Assembly: GCA_032821775.1 (NCBI GenBank)
Contig: JAVLRN010000015.1
Coordinates: 372,001-436,000 of the forward strand
Reading direction: 5' to 3'
DNA length: 64,000 nt
From: Sanguinoderma infundibulare
Taxonomy: Eukaryota; Basidiomycota; Agaricomycetes; Polyporales; Polyporaceae
In this document: positions 33,494-46,443 of the stretch, in pieces
Layout: the number at the start of each line of letters is the position of its first letter
How positions within the stretch are numbered: position 1 is the stretch's first letter
Notes under the pieces: generated by a model
Told to the model about the DNA's origin: nothing
The model's database searches: none
The model's input: the letters and a program-made list of their open reading frames with translations, nothing else
Made by a program: the position numbers and the translations under genes

Positions 33494-33703
33494 AGGCGGA
33501 GAACACCACGGTGTTGACTGCCGAGGGACATGTCATGTCAGCACGCGCACGGTGAAAATGAGAACGGAATAAGTAAGAGACGCACAATTGTCCGGGATGG
33601 CGCTCAGCCGGGCAATCAACGCAATCTTGAAGCCGCCGTCGCGAACTGCACGGCTAAATCGTGAAGCCTGGTACAGGCAAGCGGCGAGCCCGCAGCAATC
33701 CAT
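33494..33703 (-). pseudogene. Tvp38-like fragment, unit 3
   Basis: Same as unit 2 over both short exons. Confidence 0.42.
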
Positions 33704-34256
33704 CTAGTGAGATGCCGTTAGACTCGAGGCACGACTCGACCGTTTTCTCACCAGCGAACTCAGGGCCACAGAGCATGGGACAGCCATCATCGAGGTGCAC
33801 AATCGCCATGTCCCACACGTTCGCAACGCAGTCCGGGAGGCACATCAACGCGATCGTCGGCCACGGTGCACACGGCCAGAGTGATTCGCCTGTCATACTC
33901 CATGTGCCGTACGTCGAGTGACAGCACCAGCACATCTCGCCACGTCGTCGACCGCGAGCGACTTCGTGCACGGGCCCGGGGCCAGCGCTGCATGAAAGCT
34001 CACCCTGGACTCGGCCGGCCTGCGCTACTCTCCATACCCCAGCCCGCTGTCATCGACCTCGTCGCGTTTCAGCACGTCGTCTCAGGGCAGAAGCGTAGGT
34101 CACATGGAGACCTCTCCGATGTCCTCACGGGCTCCCCTAGCAGGGACGTGCTGGCCTGGGACGGTCGTCCCGGTGATGATAGTTGATATGGGCAACCCGA
34201 GCGGGAAAACACGCAAGAGGCTACCATAAGGGGGGACCTTGCGTGGCATAACTTAC

Positions 34257-35204
34257 AGGTACTCGACTCGTTCCTGGCAGGCCAGTTTCCACTCGGGTCT
34301 CTGCTCGCGAGGAGGGAGCTTCAGGCGGTGGAACTGGCAGATCATCGGCTCCGTGGTCTCTTCCGCCACATCAGCAGACGGCTCAGGCCGCTCCGTGAAC
34401 GATGGAGCAGAAATAGGCGGCACTTGTTGATTTGACGGGACATCGGCCTTCGAGTGAGGAGTAGGTGGACGTTGAGCTCGTGGGCATTCTTTCGAAGAAG
34501 GGATGGCATCTGAGGGGCGCGCCACGGGCAACAAACGACCGTCCTATATGAAAGGTGTCTGTCTGAGGACAAAGAAGTGGCGGGGATGTACCGTGATGAC
34601 TCACGGTCGTTCCATGATGCGTTCCACGCTTCTGACTAGGTGCACGTTCTACGTGAGGTTCTCGGGCGGCCGGGGTCTCATTGTCAGAGAGGGAGGTCAG
34701 AATACGCTGCCGCTTCACGTAGCGCAGCTGCCTCGGGGTCTGAAAATCATCGTGGGCGTGTTTGGTGACAGGTACAAGTTCGTATGCCAGGCGATCGGCG
34801 TGATCAGCAGCGTTCCGAGACCGCTTTCTCTTTGTGCCCGTCAAAACGGGGATAGGGGAAGACGGATGGCGCTTCTTTGCAGGGAGAGACCTGCTTCTAG
34901 AAGAAGAAGGGGCTGCGCTACTACTGAAGGTGGGGCGAGGACGACGGATTCTCGGAGGAGGGGCAGGAGGACTGAAAGTCGCGTGTGCTCCTGATTTGGA
35001 GTGGGTCACTAGGGAGATGACGATGGCAGATGGGTCTTGTGGGAGGGCGAGATCGGGGAGTGGGGGCTGCGGGAGGCGACTTACGGCAGACTGGGTGTGA
35101 GCGAGAAGGTAGGATGCACGGCTAAGGTTGGCCTGACGGCGCACGCGAATGCGAGGCGAGCGTCTGGGGCCGTCGACAGGTGTTGTGTGGACGACGAGCG
35201 CCAT
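34257..35204 (-). CDS. Gene B, unit 3
   Basis: Exons 35204-34605 and 34543-34257, as in unit 2, with single-base differences (for example inside the intron). Confidence 0.52.
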
Positions 35205-35616
35205 GATGTGCTGTGGCCGGTGGCGAGGTTCGGGGAGGGGCTACCGTCGATTGGATGGGGTCAGGCGTCCCTGAGTGGGCGGTTGCTTGGCTGGCGGGGG
35301 CACACCCTGGAAAACGCATGGTGGTTGGAAGGGCAGTGAGTACAGGCACGGAGAAGAAACAAAGGAAGGAGGTTACATTGGATATAAGTGATGGACCGGC
35401 TATTGACACAGCGATGGTCGTGGACGAGAGCAAAGTCACGGCGGACTGGACGTGGGGACCGAAGTGCAGTGCCACAAGGGGCCAAGCGCCCAAAGCTGCC
35501 ATTTGCGGAATTTCGAAATTCCGGCTCTCTCGCAAACCTCCATCCAGCTTCCACCTCGCCAATGCCAATGTTCGACAGCAAAATTATTGCAAAACAATAC
35601 ACAAAGTACAAGCATC

Positions 35617-36191
35617 CTAGATGTCCTCGGCCTCGGCCTCGACCTCCGACGACCAGACCGCCTCCTCGATCGGGTCCTCTGGGTCCTCCATCCCCGTTAT
35701 CCCTTGCTCACGACGACGCTGGTGGCGACGCTTGGTCGGAACCCCTGGAAGAACAGCAACAGGGTTAGAGAAGGCAAGCTCCACCCGCTCCTCTGCTGCT
35801 TCCTCGAAACGGAGCGCACCCGACATCCACAACGCGAGGAGACGCTCCATGACAGGCTGGCCGCCAGGAACATCGCTCAAGTTCCCAAACGGCACGCCAG
35901 CCGGCCACCCCACAAGATCGTACTTGGCCCTGACGACGACGTAGCGGGCATAGTCCCTCGGAGACCACCGCATCCGTGCACTGCGGCGGCCGGTGAGCTC
36001 CTCTGTGGAAATGCCATCAAGATGCGACGCAATAAGTCCGTGATGCGCGTATATTTCCAGAAGGCAGACAGGTACGTACTCAATTTATCGTCCATGAGCT
36101 TGCGGATCTGCGCTCGCAGCTTGGCGAGTCGACTCGAGTGGTGTTGAGGCACAGCTGAGGCTGGCGTGCGGCTGTTGCGCTGAGCGGGCAT
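35617..36191 (-). CDS. Gene C, unit 3
   Basis: Exons 36191-36080 and 36002-35617; encodes the same 165-aa product as unit 2. Confidence 0.65.
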
Positions 36192-36316
36192 GAGAATCGT
36201 TGTACAGCCAGAATGGTGTCCGGGCGACGAGACAGTATGAAGCAGTATTACGGGGGTGTGAATGGAATGCGGGGGATACGTGGTTTTGTTGAGAACAGGA
36301 AGGCCGTATCGCCACT

Positions 36317-36323
36317 ATTTTAT
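36317..36323 (-). promoter_or_regulatory. TATA-like element for gene C, unit 3
   Basis: Same element at the same distance from the ATG at 36191. Confidence 0.25.
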
Positions 36324-36768
36324 GGCTCTCCGCAGCGACCAGCGGTTGCATCCTCGGCCATATCCGCGCAGGTTTCGCGCGGATAGCCTGTTCAGTATGT
36401 CCGAGATCTTGCTGCCAGTCCGCGTTCCTGTTCGAGAACGTCAACGCCGCATGCGGCACGATCGGGCTCATGCTCTTTCAGGTTCAGTGGGTCATCACTT
36501 GATGCAGACGACCAAGGGGCCGTGAGCGAGGTCTTGCACTTCGGCGGGACCAGGTTGAGTGTCATCGGTGCCTTGCGCACGAGCACTGCCTGCTCGTAGC
36601 TCTTCAGGTCCTCTGCATTGTGCAGCGCAACTCCTCGCGCACGGACCGATGGGATGGGCGCAAGGAGCTTTTGCGCAGGTGTTACCTTGAGGCACTGTGA
36701 GAACCTGCATCCTCATTTGTGCCCCGCTGTTTTTCTCATTTTTTTCTCCCTATGTTAGAGCCTCGAGT

Positions 36769-37950
36769 ATGATTTCAAAGAAAGCGCCGAGAAAGCGTCG
36801 AGCAGGCCCCCAAGACGACATCAATGACAACCCTGGGGAGGCTGAGCAGCCAACGATGGGCCGTGGGATGCCGGTCGGCACCCGCTTCGTGCCATGGACC
36901 ACGCTCGCGATCCCACCTTCTCCCTACAAGTACCACGTACGTCACGAGATGGTCCCCTTCCGCGACCGGTGCTTGTTTCACGGCGAGGATGCATGCGCCA
37001 CCCTCCTCCGCGAACCAAGAGAAGCAGAGGACGTCCATGACCAGGGGTATGTGCGGCACATCATGCGTGTCGGGGGGACGGATCGGCAGGTCGAGTTCAG
37101 GACGAACAAGGCGGCAATGCGGCACCTGCGTGCGCACGCGCGCGAGCTCGAGTCGGTGCCGGTCCGGCTGTACAAGCGGTCGACGGGGGAGGTGCTTGAA
37201 GAGGCTAAGTGCATCCGGGAGCAAGCATGCTCGCCGTCTCCGGAGTTGCAGAAATATCACTCGCAGAGCGACGACTCGGAGGGAAAGGGGATGCTCCGGT
37301 TCGGCGAGGAGAGCGTGGAGGACTTGGGGGCGTGGGTGCCTTCCTCGTTCATCGAGGAGGACGCGCGCGTGTGGGAGCTCTTTGTCGGACCGAATGGGGC
37401 CTCGTCTGTGGCTGGACCGAGCGGGTGCTCGTCATGGGCTGGATCGAGCGGCTCGTTGGCATCCCCGCCCGAGTCGCAGAGTGAGAGGGACGAGGAGCGG
37501 AACATGTCGCAGCATGACGAGGAGGTCGACGACTTTGGGACTTGGTTGCTTTGGACCGGGGAGGGCGTAGCCGAACCTCAGAGCCCGACTTTACAAGAGT
37601 CAGAGAGCAACGGCAACGAAGATGCGGACAAAGACCAGGGCGTGTTGGTGTATGATGAGGCGGGCGTTGGGGGCTTGGACGCTTGGCAGCCGTACGGAAC
37701 CATCATCTGGCAGCCGCCGCCTGCGGCGAGATGGAGCGCACGACCCAGGCCTGTACCCGTACCCAAGTGCGTTACGCTGCTTCTCCGCAAACAGCGGCGG
37801 CGTCTTCATGCTCGGCAGGCTCGCGATGTGCGACGGCCTCCGCATCGGGCTCGGCCGCCCTCCTTGTCCAAGAATGCACTGCCCGAGCTGCGCCCTGGGT
37901 CCCGTCGACATTTGGGGTTCAAACCCCGTCTGCCATCGTCACCTCCCTAG
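36769..37950 (+). CDS. Gene A, unit 3
   Basis: Open over 393 codons, encoding the same product as unit 2. Confidence 0.58.
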   Translation: MISKKAPRKRRAGPQDDINDNPGEAEQPTMGRGMPVGTRFVPWTTLAIPPSPYKYHVRHEMVPFRDRCLFHGEDACATLLREPREAEDVHDQGYVRHIMRVGGTDRQVEFRTNKAAMRHLRAHARELESVPVRLYKRSTGEVLEEAKCIREQACSPSPELQKYHSQSDDSEGKGMLRFGEESVEDLGAWVPSSFIEEDARVWELFVGPNGASSVAGPSGCSSWAGSSGSLASPPESQSERDEERNMSQHDEEVDDFGTWLLWTGEGVAEPQSPTLQESESNGNEDADKDQGVLVYDEAGVGGLDAWQPYGTIIWQPPPAARWSARPRPVPVPKCVTLLLRKQRRRLHARQARDVRRPPHRARPPSLSKNALPELRPGSRRHLGFKPRLPSSPP

Positions 37951-38373
37951 CGACCCGGTCCAAATTAGGAGCACATGCGACTTCCGGTCCCCTTGTCCCT
38001 CCTCTGAGGAGCCATCATGCTTGCCTTACCTCCAGCACAACCCCATCTTGTTCTCGAAACATGTCTCTCCCCGCAAAGAAGCACCATCTGTCGTCCCCTA
38101 TCCCCGTTTTGGCGGGCACAAAGAGAAAGCAGTCTCAGAACGCTGCCGATCGCACCAATCACCTGGCGTACGAACTCTAAACACGCACACGGCAACAATT
38201 TTCAGCACCCGAAGCAGCTGCGCTACGCGAAGCGTCAGTGTCTTCCGACCTCCCTCTCCAACATTAAGACCTCGACCACCCGAGAACCTCATGTAGAGGC
38301 CAGAGAACCTCATGTAGAACACACATCTAGTCAGAAGCATGGAGCGCATCATGGAACGACCGTGAGTCATCAC
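37929..38373 (+). pseudogene. Inverted partial copy of gene B, unit 3
   Basis: Same segment as in unit 2, overlapping the end of gene A at 37950. Confidence 0.8.
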
Positions 38374-40360
38374 GTACGTCCCTCCTCAGATTCTCTTGCG
38401 CTACTCAGAGACGATTCCCGTGGTTTATTGACACTGATGGTTCGTAATACATATTTCAGGGTTTCAGGCTATCCTTGGGTTCACGCTTAGGATGCGATAT
38501 ATGATGATGATCCGGTCGCAAGCACTTTGAATGTCCCCACCGGCTTTCTGATGGCCCTCGGATTTCGCATGCACGAACGCAAACGCGAGGATCACGAACC
38601 GCCTCTCTGTTTTTGTCTCGGCCACCTCTGCGCCTGTGTTCTGCAACCATACGCGTTCGTGCAGTGGACGACTAGAGTGCTCTACTAACTGTCCATTCGT
38701 CCCGCAACAGAACCACCCAACGTGTGGCAAAGGCGTGGCAGTTCAAATGCGGCATTCGAGGTGAGTGGTCGTCGCGAGTTTCTCCTTCTAATCATGGCTC
38801 ATGAAACGTCCCACTGGACTGGTCAGGCACATCATATTTTATTGGTCGCGTAGCTACGGCATGTACATCGACGGCTTGATGGGTTAACACCGATTCCGGC
38901 CGGTCGTGGCCTTGCCTTCGCCTGCACAGACGGAGAAAAACCTCTTCGCAGCACGGGGTCTGCACCCGCTACATGCAACAATCACCGTGAACAGTGTCAT
39001 AGACGGTCTGAAACCATGGGCATCATGTAGGATGGAAGACTCAAGAGTGCATGCCGACGTCGCTCGATGGCATTGTAGATGTGGAATTCAAAGGTGCGCA
39101 ACCCACACTGAAGGACCGCGGGCGAGTGTGAGTCTCCGCCTGACGACAGCACTGCGCGTGGCATGCCACTCTGTTCACTGCCGCGCATCTCGTTCCCAAT
39201 CAACCGCTTCTGTGTCCGGCCGCCGTTCGTTCCGATGAGTACACCTCAAGCTTCGCGCTTCGCCCTGGCGTGACCATGGACCGCATCTCGCACTCATATC
39301 CACAGCCGACATAACCCTTGATATATGAAAATGAGCCTGCGGCGCCGCGCCCCGTCTCCCAAACGTCGGGGTGTATCGTCAAGCCCACATCGAGAACGTC
39401 CGAGACACTTGCGAGCCTCGACGCAGCGCAGTGACGGTGCATCGCTCTCCGGCGTTGCCGTAGCTGCTGCCGCCCCTGCTTCTACCGTTGATGGTCTTTT
39501 GGCCAATCATGGCTTCCTGCCCGGGCACGCGCTTCATGGTCACGCCGTTTGCAAGGCCAGCCACCTCCCACGCGCGTGAGACGGACATGTGCTGCAGCTT
39601 CGCGACCTCGGCGATCAGTGCCTCGATCGTCGGTTCGTCATCCACGAGCGTGTTGGAACCGCTCGGCGACGGGGGAACGGGAAGCGGACAACGCCTGGAC
39701 AGGCTCGGACACGCTGACCGGTGAGCTTCACTTGGACTTGAGCCTGTTCGCGGATCCACTTGCGTGCAGTGGTGTGTTCCGGTGAGGAAAATGAGGTGGC
39801 GCACTTCGTCCTCGAACCCGCCGTTGGAGCTGAAGCTCACACTCCGCTCATTTGATGAGAAACCAGCACTGTATTAGAATCATGTCGTAAGTACACGCGA
39901 TATATGTTGCTACCTCCAGATTCCATCTCGATTCGCCCCGTTGTCGCGGACCCTGCATATCTACCAGCGTACTGCCACATTCCGACGACCGCGGGTGCGA
40001 TCATGAATCGCCGTTGTATGCGAGATCAATGGGCGGTCATCCGCAGGTGCCTGGAGAGTGGTTAGCCGATCTGGATACCGCATGGTCCGCGTTCATGGTT
40101 CACGTTACCGCTTTCTCCGAATCTAGGTGGTGCGCAGTGCGCACGGACCGCGGCGCGAGGTATTTAGGAGGTCCCAGGTCGCAGATATCCCCATCTCCGT
40201 CTCTGCTCGTCCGCCGCCATCCGCTTGTGCTGTTACTCCCGCTCTGCGCGTCCTCCTCTGTGCACGCGGAAGCCGGTGTCTGCGTTCGTCGTGAACGTCG
40301 CTCGGACGAGGTACGTTGCATGCTGGGTCGCCGACAGACCTTTCAACCCTGATCGCCATT

Positions 40361-40673
40361 GTCCCGACAGACCCCAGCCGCGCGGTTCCTTCCGCCAAAG
40401 CAGCACGATGTAAGTCCATCCGGTCCTCGGATTCGACTGTGGATGTGCGAACTGACCATCTTTTGCCCGTCGCACCTCTGTGCGAAGGCCCCAGACCGCC
40501 AGTTTGTCTCACCGGCTCCCAGACGACCCTCTAGCTGCATACGAGCGTGTGAACGTCGCTTACCGCCCTGGTATCGACAGACCAGAGCCGCGCGGTTGCG
40601 TCCGTCCACTCAGCACGGTGTAAGTCCACTCCGCTGTCGTGCTCGACTCTGGATGTGCAAACTGATGGTGTTG
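40361..40673. repeat. Imperfect tandem duplication, 210-bp period, unit 3
   Basis: Same duplication as at 8563-8875, unchanged. Confidence 0.7.
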
Positions 40674-42053
40674 CGGATCCTACCGAGCGTCCGTACGACG
40701 CGGCCTTGTTGTGGGTGTCCGGATGGTTGCGACGGGGTGGACGGTGATTAGTATAGTGGCAGTAAAGTATCAGGGTTGAGTGCGACTCACAGGTGACGAC
40801 GAGGAGTATGGATGGGTGTCCAAATAGGCGCGAATGGGGAATGCAGCCCCACGCCATCTCGTTCGTCGTGGGCCACAATCCCGACTCCGTCTCTCCTGGA
40901 GATGCGCCACAGAGCACAAGTTCGGAGCGAGGCTGATCTCGGTCGCCATCGTATCATAGTGGTCGCGACGTCCGTTGTCGGGCCGAGCAGTGGGCATCAT
41001 GTCGTCTGGCAAGGCCACAGCTGCGGATGCACCTCACCCCATTGATGGGGTGCATTCACAGCTATTCGTCGGGTACCCTAAGGGGTGTGTCGTCGATATC
41101 GTGCAGCGCCAATTTGGTGTGGTAACCGACCGATTGACCAGGGACCGATGGCGAATCGAGTGTCACGGAACGTAGTGACACGACTGTCTCAGTATCGCCG
41201 ACCTTCGCCTGACTGATCCAAGCGTGCGGCGTACATGTCGGAGACGTCTGAGTGCCATCACGATGTCTATCACCGCTGTTCGAGTTTCTTCGCGATGCTG
41301 CTAGAAGCCCAAAAGCTGTTTGGCCTGTCAAGTTGCGTTCGTGAGGAGGACCCTGCTGTCAATGATGTCCGCAGTCAGGAGCCGAACGCACGGTTCTAGA
41401 CCCCTCAACCTGATCTCGTCAAGCTTCTCCCGCGTTTCCGGTACAGATTTGACTGGACGACCTTCCGAGGAGCACGTTGCTAGTCCAGTGACGAGGGGGG
41501 AGAATGGACACGGCCATAGGTATTTCATCCGATGATAGATACAACATTGGTTCTCGGGGAACGGTTAACGCCGAAAAGTTCTTGAGGCCGCTCCACCATC
41601 GCACTCTCCCAATTCGGCTTCTGGAGATATAGTGAGACGTTGGTACGTGACGGGCCACGGCAAATGATGAGAACTTACCTCACAATGATGGCATTGAGAC
41701 TTTGCATCACGGGACGTGAGCTGATAATGTACGTTTGAAAGGATGAGAGTAGAGTGGCTCAGCACGAGGCTATGCCCCAGGCAGCGAGCCAAGCGCTAGG
41801 ATCCGTTCGTGAGATAAATGTGTTCGATAGCTTCCGGTAGACCACATTCAACAACCGTAGATGGACCGCGTTGTGGTCGTAGCAAAACGCAATACATCGC
41901 CAGTGACGGATATGTACAGGGTGCGGTATGGCTCGGTGCAGCGCGCATGCCCTTGTAGCTCGAAGCTTGGACCGCGCCGCAGAGAATGGAAAAGGAAGCT
42001 GAGATTATTGTCCCTAAAACAGGATTTTGATGATGCGAGACGGTCTTCAGAGA

Positions 42054-42828
42054 CTAACCTTCCGAATTTGACATTCCGAGAACGACCGGACACTGCAGGC
42101 TGAATACGGCTCGCGGTCTCAGGCCTATCACCCCTCCGCCCCTCCCGTCCCATCCCAGAATGGAAGCCCTGCACACCGGGCATCTGTGTGGTATCCGGCA
42201 TCAGTGTCGCCTCTGACAGCGGCATGCACATGAGAGCGTACCTGGCAATCATCCGCTCGCCCGGAGGAAGGGTATATGCACCCCGCTGGATCGTCGTCTT
42301 CACCGCCGTGTACGGATCCTCGTCACAAAGGACGTGTCCGCACAGCGTGATCGTGGTGTAGGACGGCGGCGAAAAACAGATGGGGCACGTATACGCTGCA
42401 AGGGGCTCCACCTCGTCTATTGGCACTGTGTCGACGGAGTGCTCCGGTTGAGCTTGCACTTTGGGGGTCGTTTCCGAGTCGCTCGGCTCCGTGAGTAAAG
42501 AAAGCGGTGCGGGAGCGTAGTCCGTAGTCGGAGGGAGGGAGACAGCGCGAGCGGACGACCTCGGAAGTGATGGGGACGCGAAATTTTCGAGGAATCGAGC
42601 ATCACGAGCCGTTGCGCGGCGAGTATTGGGCGGAACATGCGTAGATGAAAACATAAGGCGGACACGGACATGACCCCCGCATGGCAGCTGCCCATAGACT
42701 GTCGATAGCGCGGGCCAGGCGATGCCGGTGCTGTGCAGGTTGCGCAGCGTCGACAACTGTGTCACGATCCACGCCTGCTGGTCCGCGTTGGAGGTGGTCG
42801 ACAGGCCGACGGTCGGGTTATTGACGAT
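42054..42828 (-). pseudogene. Damaged RING-finger gene, unit 3
   Basis: Aligned to the unit 1 gene, the start ATG is ATC, the fourth-pair ligand C171 is replaced (GECLF became DEDPY), P162 is L, and the TAG stop is CAG, so the frame would run on to a TAG at 42054. The splice sites and the final CPVC pair remain. DEDPY and neighbouring silent bases resemble the truncated RING copies (DKDPY), so this looks like a hybrid between the two paralogues rather than random decay. Confidence 0.7.
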
Positions 42829-44357
42829 GTGGCCCGGCAACGTTCACGTTCAGCGGCTGCGATTGCGATGATGAATGAGGCAAGGTGATCATGCATATAG
42901 TCAAGGATGTAAGGAACGGAGGGACGTACGGAGATGGACCGGTCGCGCGGCGGCGGACACGAGCGAGGGATGTTGATGTTGTTGGCGCCTTTGCAGTTCG
43001 GGGGCGGGGGAGAGGAGGAGAAAGGGAACTGTTCTCGATGGGTGCGCATCCAGTCGTGCAAGTCCCTGATGTCGGTGATGGCCTAGACGACGTATGCGGG
43101 CTTCAAGGAGGGTCTGGAAAATGAATCTCGGCTTGGGTTTCCAGGCCTTGAAGCGACGGTCGGGAAAGAGGGAGGAAGAGGGCGAAGAGGGAGTGTTTTG
43201 GGAAGTAGTTGGGCATGACCTTCGGAGGGGTGGAAGACGCGGGAGCAGCGGTGCAGGCGTGGAGGACGAGGATGGGCGCGCACATGTGCGGTGTGCTCAA
43301 GCACGCTGGCGGCGATGAGAGCGGTGGTGGGAGGTGTACGATGGCCTGCAGGTGCAGTGTGCGGCATGAGTCGGGCGGGCTTGAAGAGAGGACACGGTGG
43401 GCAGAAGAGTGTGTGCCTGGTGATTGCGGGTCGCGAAGGCGGATGCTGAAGAAGCCTGGAACAAGTAGTGCCAAGGCAGCCTGGGTGCTGAACGTGCTGG
43501 TGCTGAACGTGAACGTCGAACGCGTACCCGGATGTGGGGATAGATAAGATAAGACTGATCGCCGATCCAAGCTCCGCCCCCGGTCCTTCCACGGTCCATG
43601 ATCATCCTCTCTCCAGAGCCCGGTTTGTACACGAGCATCAGCCAGCAACTCGTTTGAGAAGCTCCGGTCGCGGATCTAGGAAGCCAGGGTGTGGCCGCAC
43701 CGCAGAAAAGTATGTGCGTACCGCAGAAACCGCACCGCAGAAAAGTATGTATGGCAGTATCAGCAGACCGGGTCGAATGGCGGCCATGACATGCCTTATG
43801 ACGACTCTGACTTTCGCGCAGCACTCACGCCCGAGCTTCTCTCAGTGCTTCTGCGAAACGATCCTCGCCCTACCATATATCCAATGCTCGGCACTCGCTG
43901 CGCGCGAAGATCCGCTCGGAGTCGACGTTGTCAGGTGAGTCAAAGATGAGTAACGAAAGTTTTGCAAAGCCTAAGGCGCTAAGGGTCTATGCTCCTCTCC
44001 TTGCCATCACCAGTCCAGCACCGGGCGGTTAGACTCCAGCACCGACTCGCGCGATGGGCGGAATATACACAGACTACCACCAGGACACACAAAGCCGCGG
44101 CACAGCAGACTCCATCGCGCGGCCGCGCCCCACGAGCTCCGGGTTTCGGAACGTTCCATGGCCAGCGGCGGCAGTGCGGCCAATACGGCGAACATGTCCA
44201 TCATGCCAACAAGGCTCCAACGAGTCGACACTCGCCCTCGACTCTCTCGACGTCGAACAAACAAACGATCGGCCCCACTCTGCTGTGCACGACAATGACA
44301 ACTGGGAGCGCGCGCGACACGCTCCACTGCTCCACCGCGCGCGATCGGTGGCTAACG

Positions 44358-44387
44358 TCGCGGGCGATTTTCGCTGATCGCCCGCGA
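44358..44387. other. Perfect 11-bp GC-rich hairpin, unit 3
   Basis: Same stem and loop as at 12558-12587, inside the otherwise divergent part of unit 3. Confidence 0.75.
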
Positions 44388-45634
44388 AGCACCTTGGAGG
44401 GACGGAACGCGTTCACGGGGATGCAGGTGAGCAAGGACCTTTTTTTATCTCACCCGCGCGAGCCTCATGCCATCGCCTACGTGGGACGACGTGGAGGCTC
44501 GTTGCGAATCCAACAAGTCGCACGCGCGACTCGAATAGCCAAGTGCGAAAACCTCGGTCCGCAACGTACGCGTAGACGCTCGTGCGCGTGCTGCAAACAA
44601 AAAAAAGAAGGGCTCAACTTGCCTTCGGGGCTGTATGTATTGACCACCGGGGGTGTGTTACAGGCTGGAAGCACTGCACGCGAAGTGGAGCGAACGTCCG
44701 CGGCGCGTGTTAGAGGGTGTTCGGACTGTGAGAGCCTCTGAGTCCCCTCGTCGAATGCCGTTTCGATGTGGTCGTGGCGGTCAATGTAATATACCCATTC
44801 CTATTTCCTGCTTGTTCCGGTGCCAGGCTTGTGGTTCCATGCGCAGCGCGTCTTGGCGGGGGTTTTCTTCAGACCGTCGTTCAGCGCGTGCACATCTTCG
44901 TTCCGCACCCGGGCGTCACCCCCGGGCGCGGTAGTATGTACGCTTTCCGCGCCCGCGATGCGGTGATCAGCGGGTGGGCAGGGGGCACCATCCGATTAGC
45001 ACGTGCAAGTTTGGTCTCGCATCCTTTTCCCAAGGGTCCCACGAGGCTACGATAGCGCGTCCAGAGGAGGGTCACAGTCGTGAGCTCCGGACGCCTTATC
45101 GCTTCTGTGGTCCCACACTAGTTCGCGGCGGCACGTTTTGCGCAGAGCATCGTTCGGATTTGAAGCTTCCTTTTGGGGAGTGTCTGACGGTAGAAGATGG
45201 AATTGGCATGCTTCTGCGCCCGTGAGCGAATCGCGAAAAGACCGCAGCGAGCCGGCGCCGTATGTCGTCCTCGCTCATGATACCGTATGGCCAATGATTT
45301 ACGAGCGGGCGTTTTCTGGCAGGACATGTGGCGACGCACCCTCCTTCGCATGTCCCGTATGTCTTGGTCCATGAGATTGGCATGGGCGCGCGCATGGTAA
45401 AGAAGTTGGCGCCCTTTTCTGTCTTCAAGTTGGTCGAGTCGTTTCTCGTTTGGATCACTGCTCAGAAGACCCGTGCTGTCAGACGAATTGTTGTCGCATT
45501 CAGTGTTGTCATACTTCCTTTCAAAGTTGAACGACGATCTGCCATTTCCGCTCGCGTCATGCGCGATGGATGGGAGTTCCGAGAAAGCCTGCGATGCATG
45601 ATAACCCGGCATGATGAATAAAATGTAGCTTCGG

Positions 45635-46342
45635 CGCAGCTACGCGCTGGTATGCGACCAAAATATAGGCTGGAACGGGGCTAAGTAACCTCGAGAGAGG
45701 TGCGTCCATTGGGTCGCATGGATAACTCGAAAGAGGGCTTGAAGCTAGCCGAACCTGAGGCAGCGCGTCACGCTGTCGAAATGGTCCTGATTGTCCAGGC
45801 CTTTTGGTTGCTCACGATTTTGCACGGAGATGATGCTGTCCCCTCTCCGTGCATCTAGTCGCTCGGCACAATATGACGGGCATGAGCTTGTGGAATCCGG
45901 ACGGAGGAGTTGTTTCGTCTTCCAAGGACCTTTGGAGGACGCTGGGACCGAATCGCTTTCGTTCTTCGGATCTTCCGTGACTTTCGGGATCGCAGGATAT
46001 TAGTATAGTATGATGAAGAGGAGATTTGTACCGACTCAACCTAATATCGCTATCGCAATATTGTTGTAAAGGAATTGTATAACCTGGTGAACTTGAAGGG
46101 TAGCCGATCATGACGACGCCACGCACCGCTTCCCATGACGCGAGAATCCTAATCACAATAAGAGCCGCGAGGGCTTTTCGTGACTCGGGGAGGAAGTCCA
46201 TCCTGATGCGTGGCTAAGCACAGGCCACTTCTCAAGAATTATAAGGACCATTCGTATTCCCAATGTCAATTGTGTGGTAACTTTGATATTCAGCTCGACG
46301 ACGATCCCCTGCAGTTTGTCGCCCTCCGGCTTTCCTGGACTG
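45635..46342. other. 708-bp segment present in unit 3, absent from units 1-2
   Basis: In units 1 and 2 CTTCGG is followed directly by CAACATTTCC; in unit 3 708 bp lie between. No target-site duplication or terminal repeat is visible, so a deletion in units 1-2 is as likely as an insertion here. A minus-strand exon candidate, 45980-45745 (GNESD-like start TEDPKNESDSVPASSKGPWK, ending VTRCLRFG), follows a plausible branch/acceptor and is also open in unit 4. Upstream, 46201-46120 reads a hydrophobic stretch (ALAALIVIRILASW) that may be a membrane segment of the same gene. Confidence 0.6.
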
Positions 46343-46443
46343 CAACATTTCCTGTAGCTACTCATGCATACAAGCAAAATCGTCCAGTAACCTGCAATCT
46401 AATTAGCACGACACCCGAGCGAGATCGTGACCGAGAGCTCTTC

